A DNA stretch of 64,000 nucleotides from Streptomyces sp. NBC_00247 (GCF_036188265.1 NZ_CP108093.1:930001-994000), one strand, 5' to 3'. Shown: positions 35,713 through 44,850, counted from the stretch's first letter. Notes: generated by a model not told the origin, from the sequence alone. Made by a program: numbers and translations.

Positions 35713-37113
35713 TCACTTCGACAGCTGGTCCAGGATGTGCGGGCCGAGGTCGGTGACGTCGCCCGCTCCCATGGTGAGAACCAGATCACCCGGCTTCGCC
35801 ATTCCCGCGACGATCCCCGGGACGTCCGCCGCGTCGTGCACGGCGGTGACGTCGGCGCCGGCCGCCAGGGCGGCATCGATGATCAGCGCGCTGGTGACCC
35901 CGGGGACCGGGTCCTCGCGGGCCGGGTAGATGTCCAGGACCACGGAGGCGTCGGCGAGGGCGAGTGCCTGGCCCATCTCGGTGCCGAGCTCCTGCGTGCG
36001 GGAGAACAGGTGGGGCTGGAAGACGACGAGGATGCGCGCGTCGGCGGCGGCGCCGCGCATGGCCTCCAGGTCGGCGGTCATCTCGGTGGGGTGGTGCGCG
36101 TACGAGTCGATGACCTGGACTCCCGCGGCCTCGCCCTTGAGCTGGAGGCGGCGCTTGACCCCGGTGTACGTGCCGAGGGCGGAGGCGAGGTTGTGCGCGG
36201 GGATGCCGAGGGCGACACCGGCGGCGAGGGCCGCGACGGCGTTGTGGGCGTAGTGGCGGCCGGGCACGGAGACGGTGAAGGTGAGGAACTTGCCGTTCAG
36301 CAGGACCGTGACCTCGCTGGTCAGACCGCGCGGGGTGACCTTGTGGACGCGCACGTCGGCGGCCCCGGACTCGCCGTAGGTGACGATGTTCAGGTCGGCC
36401 CGTGCGCTCTCGCGCAGCCGCCGGGTGAGTTCGACGGCCCCGGGCTGATCGGCGGCGACGACGAGGGTGCCGCCGGGGGTGATCTTCCCGGCGAACTTCT
36501 CGAAGGACTCGTAGATCTCGTCCATCGAGGCGTAGTTCGCGTGGTGGTCCAGCTCGACGTTGAGGACGATCGCGACCTCGGGGTCGTACTTCTGGAAGCT
36601 GCGGTCGCTCTCGTCGGCCTCCGCCACGAAGATCTCGCCCCCGCCGTGGGCGGCGTTGGTGCCCGGTCCCTCCAGGTCGCCGCCGATGGCGTACGAGGGG
36701 TCGAGGTTCAGCGAGGAGAGGGCGACGGCGAGCATCGACGTGGTGGTCGTCTTGCCGTGCGTACCGGCCACGGCGATGGCCCGGGTTCCGGTCATCAGCG
36801 AGGCGAGCGCGTCGGAGCGGTGCACGACCGGGACGGAGAGCTCGGCGGCGCGCAGCAGCTCCGGGTTGTCGGCTCGGATGGCGCTGGAGACGACCACACA
36901 GGTCGCGTCGTCGGCCAGGTGGGCCGCGGCGTGACCGATGTGGACGGTCGCCCCCAGCGCGCGCAGCGCGTCGGCCGTCCCGGACTCCTTGGCGTCGCTG
37001 CCCGCCACCTTCGCGCCCCGCTGGGCGAGGATCTTCGCGATGCCCGACATTCCGGCGCCGCCGATGCCGATGAAGTGCGGCCGTTCCATGGCGGCAGGAA
37101 TACCGGGTGCCAT
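35713..37113 (-). CDS. murC: UDP-N-acetylmuramate--L-alanine ligase
   Basis: The 466-residue ligase adds L-alanine to UDP-MurNAc, the first peptide step of cell-wall precursor synthesis. Seen are the Rossmann loop HFIGIGGAGMSGIAKILA (residues 13-30), the ATP loop GTHGKTTTTSMLA (117-129), EADESDRSF, and the C-terminal HHPTEM and VVFQPHLFSRT. ATG 37113 is chosen because gggagagac lies just before. In Streptomyces murC is outside the dcw cluster and is followed by msrB, as here. A universal-stress-like gene lies just upstream on the same strand. Confidence 0.97.
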   Translation of the reverse strand: MAPGIPAAMERPHFIGIGGAGMSGIAKILAQRGAKVAGSDAKESGTADALRALGATVHIGHAAAHLADDATCVVVSSAIRADNPELLRAAELSVPVVHRSDALASLMTGTRAIAVAGTHGKTTTTSMLAVALSSLNLDPSYAIGGDLEGPGTNAAHGGGEIFVAEADESDRSFQKYDPEVAIVLNVELDHHANYASMDEIYESFEKFAGKITPGGTLVVAADQPGAVELTRRLRESARADLNIVTYGESGAADVRVHKVTPRGLTSEVTVLLNGKFLTFTVSVPGRHYAHNAVAALAAGVALGIPAHNLASALGTYTGVKRRLQLKGEAAGVQVIDSYAHHPTEMTADLEAMRGAAADARILVVFQPHLFSRTQELGTEMGQALALADASVVLDIYPAREDPVPGVTSALIIDAALAAGADVTAVHDAADVPGIVAGMAKPGDLVLTMGAGDVTDLGPHILDQLSK

Positions 37114-37171
37114 GCGTGTCTCTCCCTGAAGTCGGTCGCGGTGCCGGGTCCGCCCGGCACCGGTGCCCAGC

Positions 37172-37642
37172 CTATTCGCTGTGCGCGAAGAGCTTGAGCA
37201 CCGGGACGCCGACCTTGTGGCGGGCCCGGGACGCCCAGTCACGGTGGAAGAACTCCTCCACGTAGTGCGGGGCGGTCAGCACGATGACCTCGTCGGCTTC
37301 CGCCTCGTCCACCACGGTCTTGAGGCTGTCCAGCGGGTGCTCCTCCACGACCTGCCCCACCGCTTCGGACCCCGCCGCCCGCAGGGCGAGCAGCGAGTGC
37401 TGGAGGGCCAGCCGGGCGGGTTCGCGGGCCTCCTTGCCCTCGGGTTCGTCGCCCTCGTTGGCGGCGTCCCGCAGCTCCCCGAGCGCCACGTCGTCGATCG
37501 CGCGGAGCAGGACGTCGGCCTGGTCGCCGCGCGGCTGCATGAGCACGATGAACGAGATCCGCTCGTCGCCGTGGAGGGTCGTGACGAATTCGACGTCCTC
37601 GGGGGTGAGCGGTTTCTCGATCATCAAAACGCTTGTGAACAC
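37172..37642 (-). CDS. Conserved actinobacterial protein, universal-stress-like
   Basis: The 156-residue cytoplasmic protein has SFIVLMQPRGDQADVLLRAIDDV in the N-terminal half and EADEVIVLTAPHYVEEFFHRDWASRARHKVGVPVLKLF at the end; the latter has the shape of a universal-stress-protein strand-helix-strand but lacks a full ATP loop. Homologues are conserved next to murC in Streptomyces; some are mislabelled as indole-glycerol-phosphate synthase. GTG 37642 has ggaaggg upstream; ATG 37624 is possible. It is 58 bases upstream of murC and probably in one transcript with it. Confidence 0.82.
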   Translation of the reverse strand: MFTSVLMIEKPLTPEDVEFVTTLHGDERISFIVLMQPRGDQADVLLRAIDDVALGELRDAANEGDEPEGKEAREPARLALQHSLLALRAAGSEAVGQVVEEHPLDSLKTVVDEAEADEVIVLTAPHYVEEFFHRDWASRARHKVGVPVLKLFAHSE

Positions 37643-37828
37643 GACGGGCGCCCTTCCGCTTCTTCATCCGGCCGACCCGGTGGAGGGCCGCTGCTGAAAC
37701 CATCCTTCCCCGTGATCGCACGGAGATTGCAGTGGTAAGTGTGCCCAGCGGAAGCCAAGCGGAACGGCAAATTCCGTTAAGAGTCGGGCGGAGTCACGGC
37801 CCAGCGCCGGGCGCGGTCGCGGCGCGCC

Positions 37829-38614
37829 TCAGCGGCGGCGGTACCGGGTGAAGAGGAACCCGTCCTCCTCCAGCAGCCCTGCCAGGGCGAAGCGTTCCGG
37901 CACGGGCACGGACGGGCCGCCCGCGATCCGCTGCGCCTCGCCCGCCGTCAGCATCGGCGAGACGGTCAGGCAGAGCTCGTCGAGCACACCGGCGGCGACG
38001 AACTGGCCGAGCAGGCGGGGCCCGCCCTCGGTCAGCTGCCGGGTCAGGCCGAGGGCGGCCAGCTCCCGGACGGCTCTCGCGGGGTCCACCCGGGCGCCCT
38101 CACCGGCGACCACCACCCGGGCGCCCGCCTTCCGGGCGGCGGAGACCCGGTCGGCCGGCGCGTCCGCCCCGGTGAGCACCAGGGTCGGGACCAGCGGTTC
38201 GGTGTAGAGCGGGGCCGAGAAGTCCAGGTCGAGGCTTCCGCTGACCACGGCGACGGCGGGAGCGGGCCCCTGTCCGGCCGCCGCCCGCCGCGCGGCGAAC
38301 GCCTCCCGGGCACGGGCGGGCCGGTAGCCCTCCGTACGTACGGTCTCCGCGCCGGCGATCACGACGTCGGCGAGGCCCCGCAGGGTGCCGAAGATCCGCA
38401 TGTCCGAAGGGGAGGAGATGGCCTGTGAACGGCCGTCGTGCTGGGCGGCGCCGTCCAGGGTGGTGACCATGTTGGCGCGCAGCCAGGATCCGGGGCCGGC
38501 CGGGTAGGCGTACGCCTCGGCCAGCTCGTCGAGACGCCACTCGCGGTCGTCGGCGCCGACCGGGGCGGGGGCGGCGGTGACTGTCAGGTCCGTCACAGGG
38601 AACAGGCTTCGCAT
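37829..38614 (-). CDS. RibD C-terminal-type pyrimidine reductase
   Basis: This 261-residue protein is a stand-alone RibD reductase domain. It has WLRANMVTTLDGAAQHDGRS near residues 43-62, the site that binds the ribityl chain, then DVVIAGAETVRTEGYRPA (about 80-97) and LTEGGPRLLGQFVAAG near 193-208, which binds NADPH. Such domains reduce the ribosylamino-pyrimidine of riboflavin synthesis or related deazaflavin-like substrates; without a deaminase half the role here is uncertain. ATG 38614 is 37 bases from the divergent zapE start. Confidence 0.88.
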   Translation of the reverse strand: MRSLFPVTDLTVTAAPAPVGADDREWRLDELAEAYAYPAGPGSWLRANMVTTLDGAAQHDGRSQAISSPSDMRIFGTLRGLADVVIAGAETVRTEGYRPARAREAFAARRAAAGQGPAPAVAVVSGSLDLDFSAPLYTEPLVPTLVLTGADAPADRVSAARKAGARVVVAGEGARVDPARAVRELAALGLTRQLTEGGPRLLGQFVAAGVLDELCLTVSPMLTAGEAQRIAGGPSVPVPERFALAGLLEEDGFLFTRYRRR

Positions 38615-38637
38615 GTCAGGCAGTGTGGCACGGCCCT

Positions 38638-38643
38638 TATGGT
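38638..38643 (+). promoter_or_regulatory. Candidate -10 box for a leaderless zapE transcript
   Basis: TATGGT lies eight bases before the GTG start at 38652 and there is no ribosome site, the pattern of leaderless Streptomyces genes. The ribD-like gene starts only 37 bases away on the other strand, so control regions overlap. Confidence 0.45.
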
Positions 38644-38651
38644 TGACAGTT

Positions 38652-39743
38652 GTGTCGTCCTCCACCACCGCTCCGGGGTCAGATTCCCTCGCCGGCGCGG
38701 CTCCGCTGTCCCTGTGCGCCCGTCGGCCGCACGTCCCCGCCGATCGTCTGGTCGCCGAGATGGTGCCGCCGCCGCGCTTCGATTCGGTGCGTTTCGCCAC
38801 GTACGTCCCTGATCCGACCCAGCCCAGCCAGAGCGAGGCCGTCACGGTCCTCAACTCCTTCGCGGCCGGTCTCGGCGGGGCGTACGCGTCGGGCGAGGGC
38901 AGGCGGCGGTGGTTCGCGAAGAAGCCCGCGGCCCCGGCCGGACCGCGCGGGGTCTACCTCGACGGCGGGTACGGCGTCGGCAAGACCCACCTGCTCGCCT
39001 CCCTCTGGCACGCCACCCCCGCCGAGCCGGCGCTGAAGGCCTTCGGCACGTTCGTGGAGCTGACGAACCTCGTCGGGGCGCTGGGCTTCCAGCAGACCGT
39101 GAAGACCCTGAGCGGGCACCGGCTTCTCTGCATCGACGAGTTCGAACTCGACGACCCGGGCGACACCGTGCTGGTCTCCTCGCTGCTCAGCAGGCTGGTG
39201 GAGGCGGGCGTCGCACTGGCGGCGACCTCCAACACGCTGCCGGGCAAGCTCGGCGAGGGCCGGTTCGCCGCCGCCGACTTCCTCCGCGAGATCCAGGGGC
39301 TCTCCGCGCACTTCCGCCCGCTGCGGATCGACGGCCAGGACTACCGGCACCGTGGCCTGCCCGAGGCTCCGCCGCCCTTCGACGACGAGCAGGTCACCAG
39401 GGCCGCGTACGCCACCCCGGGCGCGGCGTTGGACGACTTCACCGCGCTCCTCGGGCACCTGGCCGAGGTGCACCCCAGCAGGTACGGGGCGATGACCGAC
39501 GGGGTGGACGCGGTCTGCCTCACCGGGGTGGTGCCGGTGCCGGACCAGTCGACGGCGCTGCGTCTGGTGGTGCTCGCCGACCGGCTGTACGACCGTGAGA
39601 TCCCGGTCCTCGCCTCGGGCATACCCTTCGACCGGCTGTTCAGTGAGGAGATGCTGAACGGGGGGTACCGCAAGAAGTACTTCCGGGCCATCTCCCGGCT
39701 GACGGCACTGGCGAGGGACGCGAAGGGGCTGGTTGCGCAGTAG
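38652..39743 (+). CDS. zapE: Cell division protein ZapE / AFG1-like ATPase
   Basis: The 363-residue AAA-type ATPase has the AFG1/ZapE pattern: PPRFDSVRFATYVPDPTQPSQ near residues 38-58, Walker A GGYGVGKTHLLASLW (about 106-120), Walker B LLCIDEFELDDPGD with the family DEFE (about 155-168), and NGGYRKKYFRAISRL at the end. ZapE proteins stabilise the FtsZ ring and are linked to membrane protein quality control. GTG 38652 is chosen for the natural N-terminus and the -10 box eight bases upstream. Confidence 0.93.
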   Translation: MSSSTTAPGSDSLAGAAPLSLCARRPHVPADRLVAEMVPPPRFDSVRFATYVPDPTQPSQSEAVTVLNSFAAGLGGAYASGEGRRRWFAKKPAAPAGPRGVYLDGGYGVGKTHLLASLWHATPAEPALKAFGTFVELTNLVGALGFQQTVKTLSGHRLLCIDEFELDDPGDTVLVSSLLSRLVEAGVALAATSNTLPGKLGEGRFAAADFLREIQGLSAHFRPLRIDGQDYRHRGLPEAPPPFDDEQVTRAAYATPGAALDDFTALLGHLAEVHPSRYGAMTDGVDAVCLTGVVPVPDQSTALRLVVLADRLYDREIPVLASGIPFDRLFSEEMLNGGYRKKYFRAISRLTALARDAKGLVAQ

Positions 39744-39859
39744 GTTCGTGGGGGTGACGGCGCGACTCCTCCGGGTGGCCGCGTCGTTCACCGGTTCCGC
39801 GGCACACGAGGTGCCGTGGTCCCGCGCGACCGCGCACACCGTTTTCGAAGGGATTCACC

Positions 39860-40285
39860 ATGGCTACCACGCGTCAGGCCCACACGGTCTGGGAAGGCAA
39901 CCTGCTGGAGGGCAAGGGTGTCGTCACCCTCGACTCGTCCGGTGTCGGCGAGTTCCCCGTCTCCTGGCCCTCGCGCGCCGAGAAGGCCAACGGCAAGACC
40001 AGCCCGGAGGAGCTCATCGCCGCCGCGCATTCCAGCTGCTTCTCGATGGCCCTCTCGAACGGCCTGGCCGGCGCCGGCACCCCGCCCACCCGTCTGAACA
40101 CCCAGGCCGAGGTGACGTTCCAGCCCGGCACCGGCATCACCGGCATCCACCTCACGGTGGAGGGCCAGGTGCCCGGCCTGGACGAGGCGGGCTTCGTCAA
40201 GGCCGCCGAGGACGCCAAGGCCAACTGCCCGGTCAGCCAGGCGCTGTCCGGTACGACGATCACCCTGACGGCCACCCTCGCCTGA
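39860..40285 (+). CDS. OsmC/Ohr-family peroxiredoxin
   Basis: The 141-residue protein shows the two redox cysteines of the family in AAAHSSCFSMALS (about residues 54-66) and AKANCPVSQALSG (about 117-129). It reduces organic hydroperoxides with the cysteine pair. The N-terminus TRQAHTVWEGNLLEGKGVVTLDSSG is that of OsmC rather than Ohr. The sequence before the ATG has ggattcacc as a weak ribosome site. It is ended by a 20-bp hairpin right after its stop and is a single-gene unit. Confidence 0.94.
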   Translation: MATTRQAHTVWEGNLLEGKGVVTLDSSGVGEFPVSWPSRAEKANGKTSPEELIAAAHSSCFSMALSNGLAGAGTPPTRLNTQAEVTFQPGTGITGIHLTVEGQVPGLDEAGFVKAAEDAKANCPVSQALSGTTITLTATLA

Positions 40286-40296
40286 CCGTACGGCTT

Positions 40297-40344
40297 CGGG
40301 CCACGGCCCGCCCCGGCGTTCGTTCCGGGGCGGGCCGTGGCCCG
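40297..40344 (+). terminator. Strong factor-independent-type hairpin after osmC
   Basis: Bases 40297-40316 pair with 40325-40344 in a perfect 20-bp GC stem with loop CGTTCGTT. It starts 11 bases after the osmC stop. It has no T run, the usual form in Streptomyces. Confidence 0.9.
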
Positions 40345-40533
40345 TACGACGGCGGGGCGCCGGTTTCGCGACGAGTCGTCAGCACGGGAACCGCCGCGGT
40401 CTCAGCACCCCGGCCATGTCCCAAAGATCGCTCCCCACCCCCGTAACACCCGCGTCATCGCACGGCCGCACGTTCTCAAAGAACGGCTGGCTCAATGCAC
40501 TCCAACGCAGCGACCTGCACAGGAGGGCATGAC

Positions 40534-41994
40534 ATGGGCGTATCAGATCCCGCACCGGTTCCGCCGAGGGAGCAGGACGTCCATCCGGTCGACCGGCGCC
40601 CTTCCCCGGGCAGACTCGCCACCTTCGGACTCCAGCACGTGCTCGTCATGTACACCGGCTGCGTCACCGTGCCGCTGGTCTTCGGCGGGGCCGCCGGGCT
40701 CGACACCTCGACGATCGGCCTGCTGATCAACGCGGACCTGCTGGTCGCCGGGCTGATCACCCTGATCCAGAGCCTCGGCGTGGGCAAGGTCCTCGGTGTA
40801 CGCCTGCCGGTCGTCACGGGCGCCACCTTCGCGGGGGTCACCCCGATGATCCTGATCCACGGCGAGTACGGCATGCAGGCGGTGTACGGGTCGATGCTGG
40901 CCGCCGGGCTCTTCGGACTGCTGATGGCCGTGCCGTTCGCACGGCTGGTCCGCTACTTCCCGCCCCTGGTCAGCGGTGTGGTCATCACGGTCATCGGCCT
41001 CTCGCTGATCGGCGTGGCCGCCGGGCTCATCACCGGCAGCGACCCGAAGGCGGCCGACTACGCGTCGGGGACCCGGCTCGGGCTCGCCGCCGGGGTGATC
41101 GTCTTCATCGTGCTCTTCGCCCGCTTCGTCAGGGGCTTCGCCGGGCAGACAGGCATTCTGATCGCCCTGATCGTCGGCACCCTGGTCGCCATACCCCTGG
41201 ACCTCACCGACTTCTCCGGCGTCCCGGACGCGGACTGGGTGGGACTGGCAGCCCCGTTCCACTTCGGCGCCCCGGAATTCCCGGTCTCGGCCGTGGTCTC
41301 GATGTGCGTGGTGATGCTGGTGATCTTCACCGAGTCGACGGCCACGATGCTGGCGGTGGGCGAGGCGACCGGGCGGCCCCTCACGGACAAGGACCTGGCG
41401 CGCGGACTCGCGGCGGACGGGCTGTCGGGCGTGCTCGGCGGCGCGATGAACTCCTTCATGGACACCGTCTTCTCGCAGAACGTCGGACTCATCCGCCTCA
41501 CCCGGGTCTCCAGCCGTTACGTCACGGCGGTCGCCGGCGGCGTCCTGGTCGCGCTCGGCCTGGTCCCGAGGCTCGGCGAGCTCGTCGCCGCGCTGCCCGG
41601 CCCGGTGGTGGGAGCAGCCGCCCTGGTGCTGTTCGCCACGGTGACCATGGTCGGGGTGAACACCCTGCGCCGGGTGGACCTCGACCGGGGCCACAACCTG
41701 ACGATCGCCGCGGTGGCGCTGGGGATCGGTCTGCTGCCGGAGATGTCCGAGGGCATCTACGCGAACTTCCCGTCCTGGGTGCAGATCGTATTCGGCAGCG
41801 GTATCACGGCGGCGGCGTTCACGGCGTTCCTGCTGAACCTGCTGTTCCACCACACGCCCTGGGGAGCTGCGCCCGGAAGGGAGGGCGTACCGGCCACACC
41901 CGCGACGGAAGAGCCCGCACCGGAAACCGAGCCGGTACCGGAGGGGAGCGCGTCGGCCGATCGGGGCGCTCCGAGCGCCGCAGGGACCACCTGA
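40534..41994 (+). CDS. NCS2-family nucleobase (uracil/xanthine-type) permease
   Basis: The 486-residue membrane protein has about 12-14 helices. It carries the NCS2 signatures LATFGLQHVLVMYTGCVTVPL (about residues 25-45), PVVTGATFAGVTPM, the FTESTATMLAVGEATGRP region, which holds the family acidic residue, and GAMNSFMDTVFSQNVGLIRLTRVSSRYV near 310-335 (the QNVGL/TRVxSR motif of NCS2). Xanthine, uric acid or uracil are likely substrates; I cannot separate them. ATG 40534 is chosen because aggaggg precedes it closely. The C-terminal 40 residues are an acidic, Pro-rich tail. No purine riboswitch is visible upstream. Confidence 0.93.
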   Translation: MGVSDPAPVPPREQDVHPVDRRPSPGRLATFGLQHVLVMYTGCVTVPLVFGGAAGLDTSTIGLLINADLLVAGLITLIQSLGVGKVLGVRLPVVTGATFAGVTPMILIHGEYGMQAVYGSMLAAGLFGLLMAVPFARLVRYFPPLVSGVVITVIGLSLIGVAAGLITGSDPKAADYASGTRLGLAAGVIVFIVLFARFVRGFAGQTGILIALIVGTLVAIPLDLTDFSGVPDADWVGLAAPFHFGAPEFPVSAVVSMCVVMLVIFTESTATMLAVGEATGRPLTDKDLARGLAADGLSGVLGGAMNSFMDTVFSQNVGLIRLTRVSSRYVTAVAGGVLVALGLVPRLGELVAALPGPVVGAAALVLFATVTMVGVNTLRRVDLDRGHNLTIAAVALGIGLLPEMSEGIYANFPSWVQIVFGSGITAAAFTAFLLNLLFHHTPWGAAPGREGVPATPATEEPAPETEPVPEGSASADRGAPSAAGTT

Positions 41995-42029
41995 CCCATA
42001 TAAATCATATTGTCCGATATTTTCCGTGA

Positions 42030-42944
42030 GTGAATACTTCAGCACGGAAAGTTTCGCCTCTGATCGGTTCTGTGTGCCTGGCCGGTCTGGCTGTCTTGAG
42101 CGGGGTGCTCGCCGGATGCGGCGGTCCGGGCGGGCACCCCGCCACCACCCGACCGCCGCACGGCGCCTCCCCCTCCTCCGCCTCCCCCTCCTCCGCACCC
42201 GCGCGGCCGGTCCCCGGACCTCCGCCCACCCTCGCCCCGGGACCCGAGGGCCTCACCCCGGTTTTCGAGCGGCGACCGAAGGGCGCGGCTCCGACGGGCG
42301 AGAAGGTCGTGGCGCTCACCTTCGACGCCGACATGACCGCCGACGAGGGCGACCGGGCGGCGGCGGGCGAACCGTTCGACAACCCGCCGCTGATCGCCCT
42401 GCTGCACCACCTCAGGGTCGAGTCGACGATCTTCATGACCGGCCGCTGGGCGGAGGAGTACCCGGACCAGGCCCGGGCGATCGGCACGGACCCCGCCTTC
42501 GAGATCGCCAACCACTCCTACAGCCACTACGCCTTCTCCTCCCCCTGCTACGGCCTGCCGGCCGTGGCGAAGGAGGAGATGAAGGGCGAGGTGGAGCGTG
42601 CGTTCGCCGCCTTCCGTACGGCAGGAGCCCGCAACGTCGTCCCGTACTTCCGCTTCCCCGGCGGCTGTTACGACGAGGAGGCGCTGCGCGCGCTGGCCCC
42701 CGAGAAGGTGACGGCGGTCCAGTGGGACGTGGTCGGAGGCGACGCGTTCGCGACCGACCCGGACGCGGTGGCCGAGCAGGTACTGGCAGGCGTGACCCCC
42801 GGCTCACTGGTGGTGCTGCACTGCACCCGTAGCGCCGCCCCGGCCACCGAGAGGGCGGTACGCCGGATCGTCCCCGAACTCCGCGCGCGCGGCTACCGGT
42901 TCGTGAAGGTGTCGGAGCTGATGCGGGCGGCCCCCGGAAGCTGA
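42030..42944 (+). CDS. Polysaccharide deacetylase (NodB-type) lipoprotein
   Basis: The 304-residue protein has a lipoprotein signal ending GVLAGC (Cys30), a Pro/Ser linker to about residue 85, then a NodB domain: VALTFDADM (first catalytic Asp region), STIFMTGRWAEEYPDQA, EIANHSYSHYAFSS with the metal-binding His-x-x-x-His, and FRFPGGCYDEEAL (the Arg/Pro motif). It removes acetyl groups from cell-wall or secreted polysaccharide outside the cell. GTG 42030 follows an unusually AT-rich stretch (42000-42022) that may hold the promoter. It is 35 bases after the permease gene. Confidence 0.92.
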   Translation: MNTSARKVSPLIGSVCLAGLAVLSGVLAGCGGPGGHPATTRPPHGASPSSASPSSAPARPVPGPPPTLAPGPEGLTPVFERRPKGAAPTGEKVVALTFDADMTADEGDRAAAGEPFDNPPLIALLHHLRVESTIFMTGRWAEEYPDQARAIGTDPAFEIANHSYSHYAFSSPCYGLPAVAKEEMKGEVERAFAAFRTAGARNVVPYFRFPGGCYDEEALRALAPEKVTAVQWDVVGGDAFATDPDAVAEQVLAGVTPGSLVVLHCTRSAAPATERAVRRIVPELRARGYRFVKVSELMRAAPGS

Positions 42945-42965
42945 CGGGGCGGAGCGCGACCGGAA

Positions 42966-43009
42966 GGCGGCCGGGTCCGGGTCCCGGGTGACCCCCGGGC
43001 CCGGCCGCC
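42966..43009. terminator. Bidirectional terminator after deacetylase gene
   Basis: Bases 42966-42981 pair with 42994-43009 to give a 16-bp GC stem with one G-U pair and a 12-base loop. It lies 22 bases after the stop of the deacetylase gene and nine bases beyond the stop of the leftward zinc-ribbon gene. Confidence 0.75.
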
Positions 43010-43018
43010 GACGCCCGG

Positions 43019-43213
43019 TCAGCCGGAGCAGGCGTTGCGGCCGGCCTCCTGCCAGGCGCAGACCGGGCAGAGGGGGGCACCCTTCACCGACTCCGGGTAT
43101 TCCGTGGGCTTCCGGCAGAGCACGCACTCGGCGAACGGCCCGCCCTCGTCGGCGGGTACGTCCGGCCCGGGGGCCGAGGGGCCGGGGGCCGCGCAGTACG
43201 TGTCGTCGTCCAT
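43019..43213 (-). CDS. Small zinc-ribbon-like protein
   Basis: This 64-residue protein carries CVLCRKPTEYPESVKG and PLCPVCAWQEAG, two CxxC pairs spaced 15 residues apart, the shape of a small zinc ribbon. The first 25 residues are acidic and Pro/Gly-rich. It is probably cytoplasmic and structural or regulatory. ATG 43213. It is followed on its left by a terminator hairpin. Confidence 0.78.
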   Translation of the reverse strand: MDDDTYCAAPGPSAPGPDVPADEGGPFAECVLCRKPTEYPESVKGAPLCPVCAWQEAGRNACSG

Positions 43214-43259
43214 GGAGTCGAGCGTACGACGGCCCTTGTGCCCCCTGGCACGGTCCGCT

Positions 43260-43937
43260 TCAGCTCGACGACGTCTTCTCCGGCTTCAGCTCGCTCGGGC
43301 GCACGATGACGAAGCCCTCACCGTCCAGCCGCAGCTGGACCGCCTCGCCCGAACCTCCCCGCACCATCGAGCCGAAGCTCTGGGAGCGGTGCAGCGAGGT
43401 GGTGAGCCGGGCACTCCAGCCGACGACCGCGTCCGTGTCGACGAAGACCGGCTGGTGCGACGTGACGGGTATCACGATCGGATGGCCCTCGCAGATCAGG
43501 CCCAGCTTCCCGTATCCGCTGAAGACGCTGTTGAAGAGGCCACCGCCGGTCATTCCGGCGCCCTTCACGGTCTTGATCTCGTACGCGAGCGTCGAATCGA
43601 AACAGAGGACGTTCCGACCGTTGATGGTGAGCACGTCGCCCTGCTCGATCTCGACGATGTAACAGTTCTGCGCCTCGTGGGCGAACCACGCCTCGCCCTG
43701 CCCGCGGACCGCCATCAGCGGCAGCCCCTCACCGGTGACGGCCCGCTTGAGCATGCCGCCGATCCCCTGGCCCTTGCGCTCGAACTTCAGGTCCCCGCGG
43801 AATGCGATCATCGATCCCTGGCGCGCGTGCATCTCCCCGCTGACCGCGTACTTGACCGACTTGGTGTTCTGCAGGGTCATACCGGGGGCGGTGGCCTGCT
43901 CCGCCATGTGCTCACCGGAGAATATGTCGCTCTTCAT
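43260..43937 (-). CDS. AIM24 family protein
   Basis: The 225-residue beta-rich protein matches AIM24: MTLQNTKSVKYAVSGEMHARQGSM (N-terminal), GKGLPLM-like loop EGLPLMAVRGQGEAWFA near residues 78-94, EQGDVLTINGRNVLCFDSTLAYEI, and GLFNSVFSGYGKLGLICEG near 128-146. The fold resembles tryptophan-RNA-binding attenuation-type trimers; bacterial roles are unknown. ATG 43937 is chosen because gcgagg directly precedes it, with the second Met (43928) within reach. It is divergent from the Pth2-type gene. Confidence 0.92.
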   Translation of the reverse strand: MKSDIFSGEHMAEQATAPGMTLQNTKSVKYAVSGEMHARQGSMIAFRGDLKFERKGQGIGGMLKRAVTGEGLPLMAVRGQGEAWFAHEAQNCYIVEIEQGDVLTINGRNVLCFDSTLAYEIKTVKGAGMTGGGLFNSVFSGYGKLGLICEGHPIVIPVTSHQPVFVDTDAVVGWSARLTTSLHRSQSFGSMVRGGSGEAVQLRLDGEGFVIVRPSELKPEKTSSS

Positions 43938-44049
43938 GCGGTGCATCCTCGCCCGGAACATGCCACGCGTCCAAGCGGCCCACCGGGCCGTCGGACAACT
44001 CCGTCCGCCGGGCGCCCGGCATGTCCGAGGTGCCTGGCAGACTGGCTCC

Positions 44050-44850
44050 GTGAGCAGCAACGACATTCCCGCAGCCGCGGCGGCACCGGCCCCGGCCACC
44101 ACCTCCCCGGCTCCCCCGGCCGAGCCGGCCGGACCGCTTCCGGCGGACAGCCCGTTCCGGACCGAGCCGACCCCGCGCGACGAGGCACCGCAGTTCGTGC
44201 TGCCGCTGGTGGTGCACATCGAGAAGACCGACCCGCCCGCCCGCAACGACGCGCTCCGCACGGCGGCCCGCGCGGTGCTCACCATCCTGGCCGACGACCG
44301 CGCGCTCGGTGAGGGCGAGTGGGCGCAGGCGATGCGCGACTGGCAGGACGCCCGGATACGCAAGGTGGTGCGGCGGGCCCGGGGCGCGGAGTGGCGCAAG
44401 GCGTGCACGCTGCCCGGGATCACGGTCACCGGGGACGCCGCCGAGGTGCGCGTCTACCCGCCGGTCCCGCTGGACGGCTGGCCCAAGGAGCTGGCGAAGC
44501 TCCAGGTCTCGGGCACCGACCTGGACGACCCCGAGCCCCCGGCCGCCCCGGACACCACCGGCCCGGTCCTCTGGCTCAACCCCGGGATCGACATGTCGGC
44601 GGGCAAGACGATGGCCCAGGTCGGCCACGGCGCACAACTCGCCTGGTGGGAGCTGACGGACGCGGAGCGCAAGGAGTGGCAGGAGGCGGGCTTCCCGCTC
44701 TCGGTGGCCACCCCGGACACGGAGACCTGGCACCGCCTCACGGTGAGCGGTCTGCCCGTGGTGCGCGACGCCGGGTTCACCGAGATCGCCCCGAACTCCG
44801 CCACGGTGATCGCGGACCACCCGGCGCTCCGGGCGCGCGCGGCGGGCTGA
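44050..44850 (+). CDS. Peptidyl-tRNA hydrolase, Pth2-type
   Basis: The 266-residue protein has an N-terminal Ala/Pro tail (1-45), a helical domain (APQFVLPLVVHIEKTDPPARNDALRTAARAVLTILADD), and the C-terminal PTH2 domain with MSAGKTMAQVGHGAQLAWW (about residues 192-210), the site of the family Lys and His/Asp residues. It frees tRNA from prematurely released peptidyl-tRNA. Actinobacterial members carry this N-terminal extension. GTG 44050 is chosen as the first start after the AIM24 promoter region. The canonical Pth would be elsewhere. Confidence 0.87.
   Translation: MSSNDIPAAAAAPAPATTSPAPPAEPAGPLPADSPFRTEPTPRDEAPQFVLPLVVHIEKTDPPARNDALRTAARAVLTILADDRALGEGEWAQAMRDWQDARIRKVVRRARGAEWRKACTLPGITVTGDAAEVRVYPPVPLDGWPKELAKLQVSGTDLDDPEPPAAPDTTGPVLWLNPGIDMSAGKTMAQVGHGAQLAWWELTDAERKEWQEAGFPLSVATPDTETWHRLTVSGLPVVRDAGFTEIAPNSATVIADHPALRARAAG

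Noticed and set aside
40345..40533. Purine or other riboswitch upstream of the nucleobase permease
   Set aside because: No conserved aptamer core or alternative stems could be recognised.
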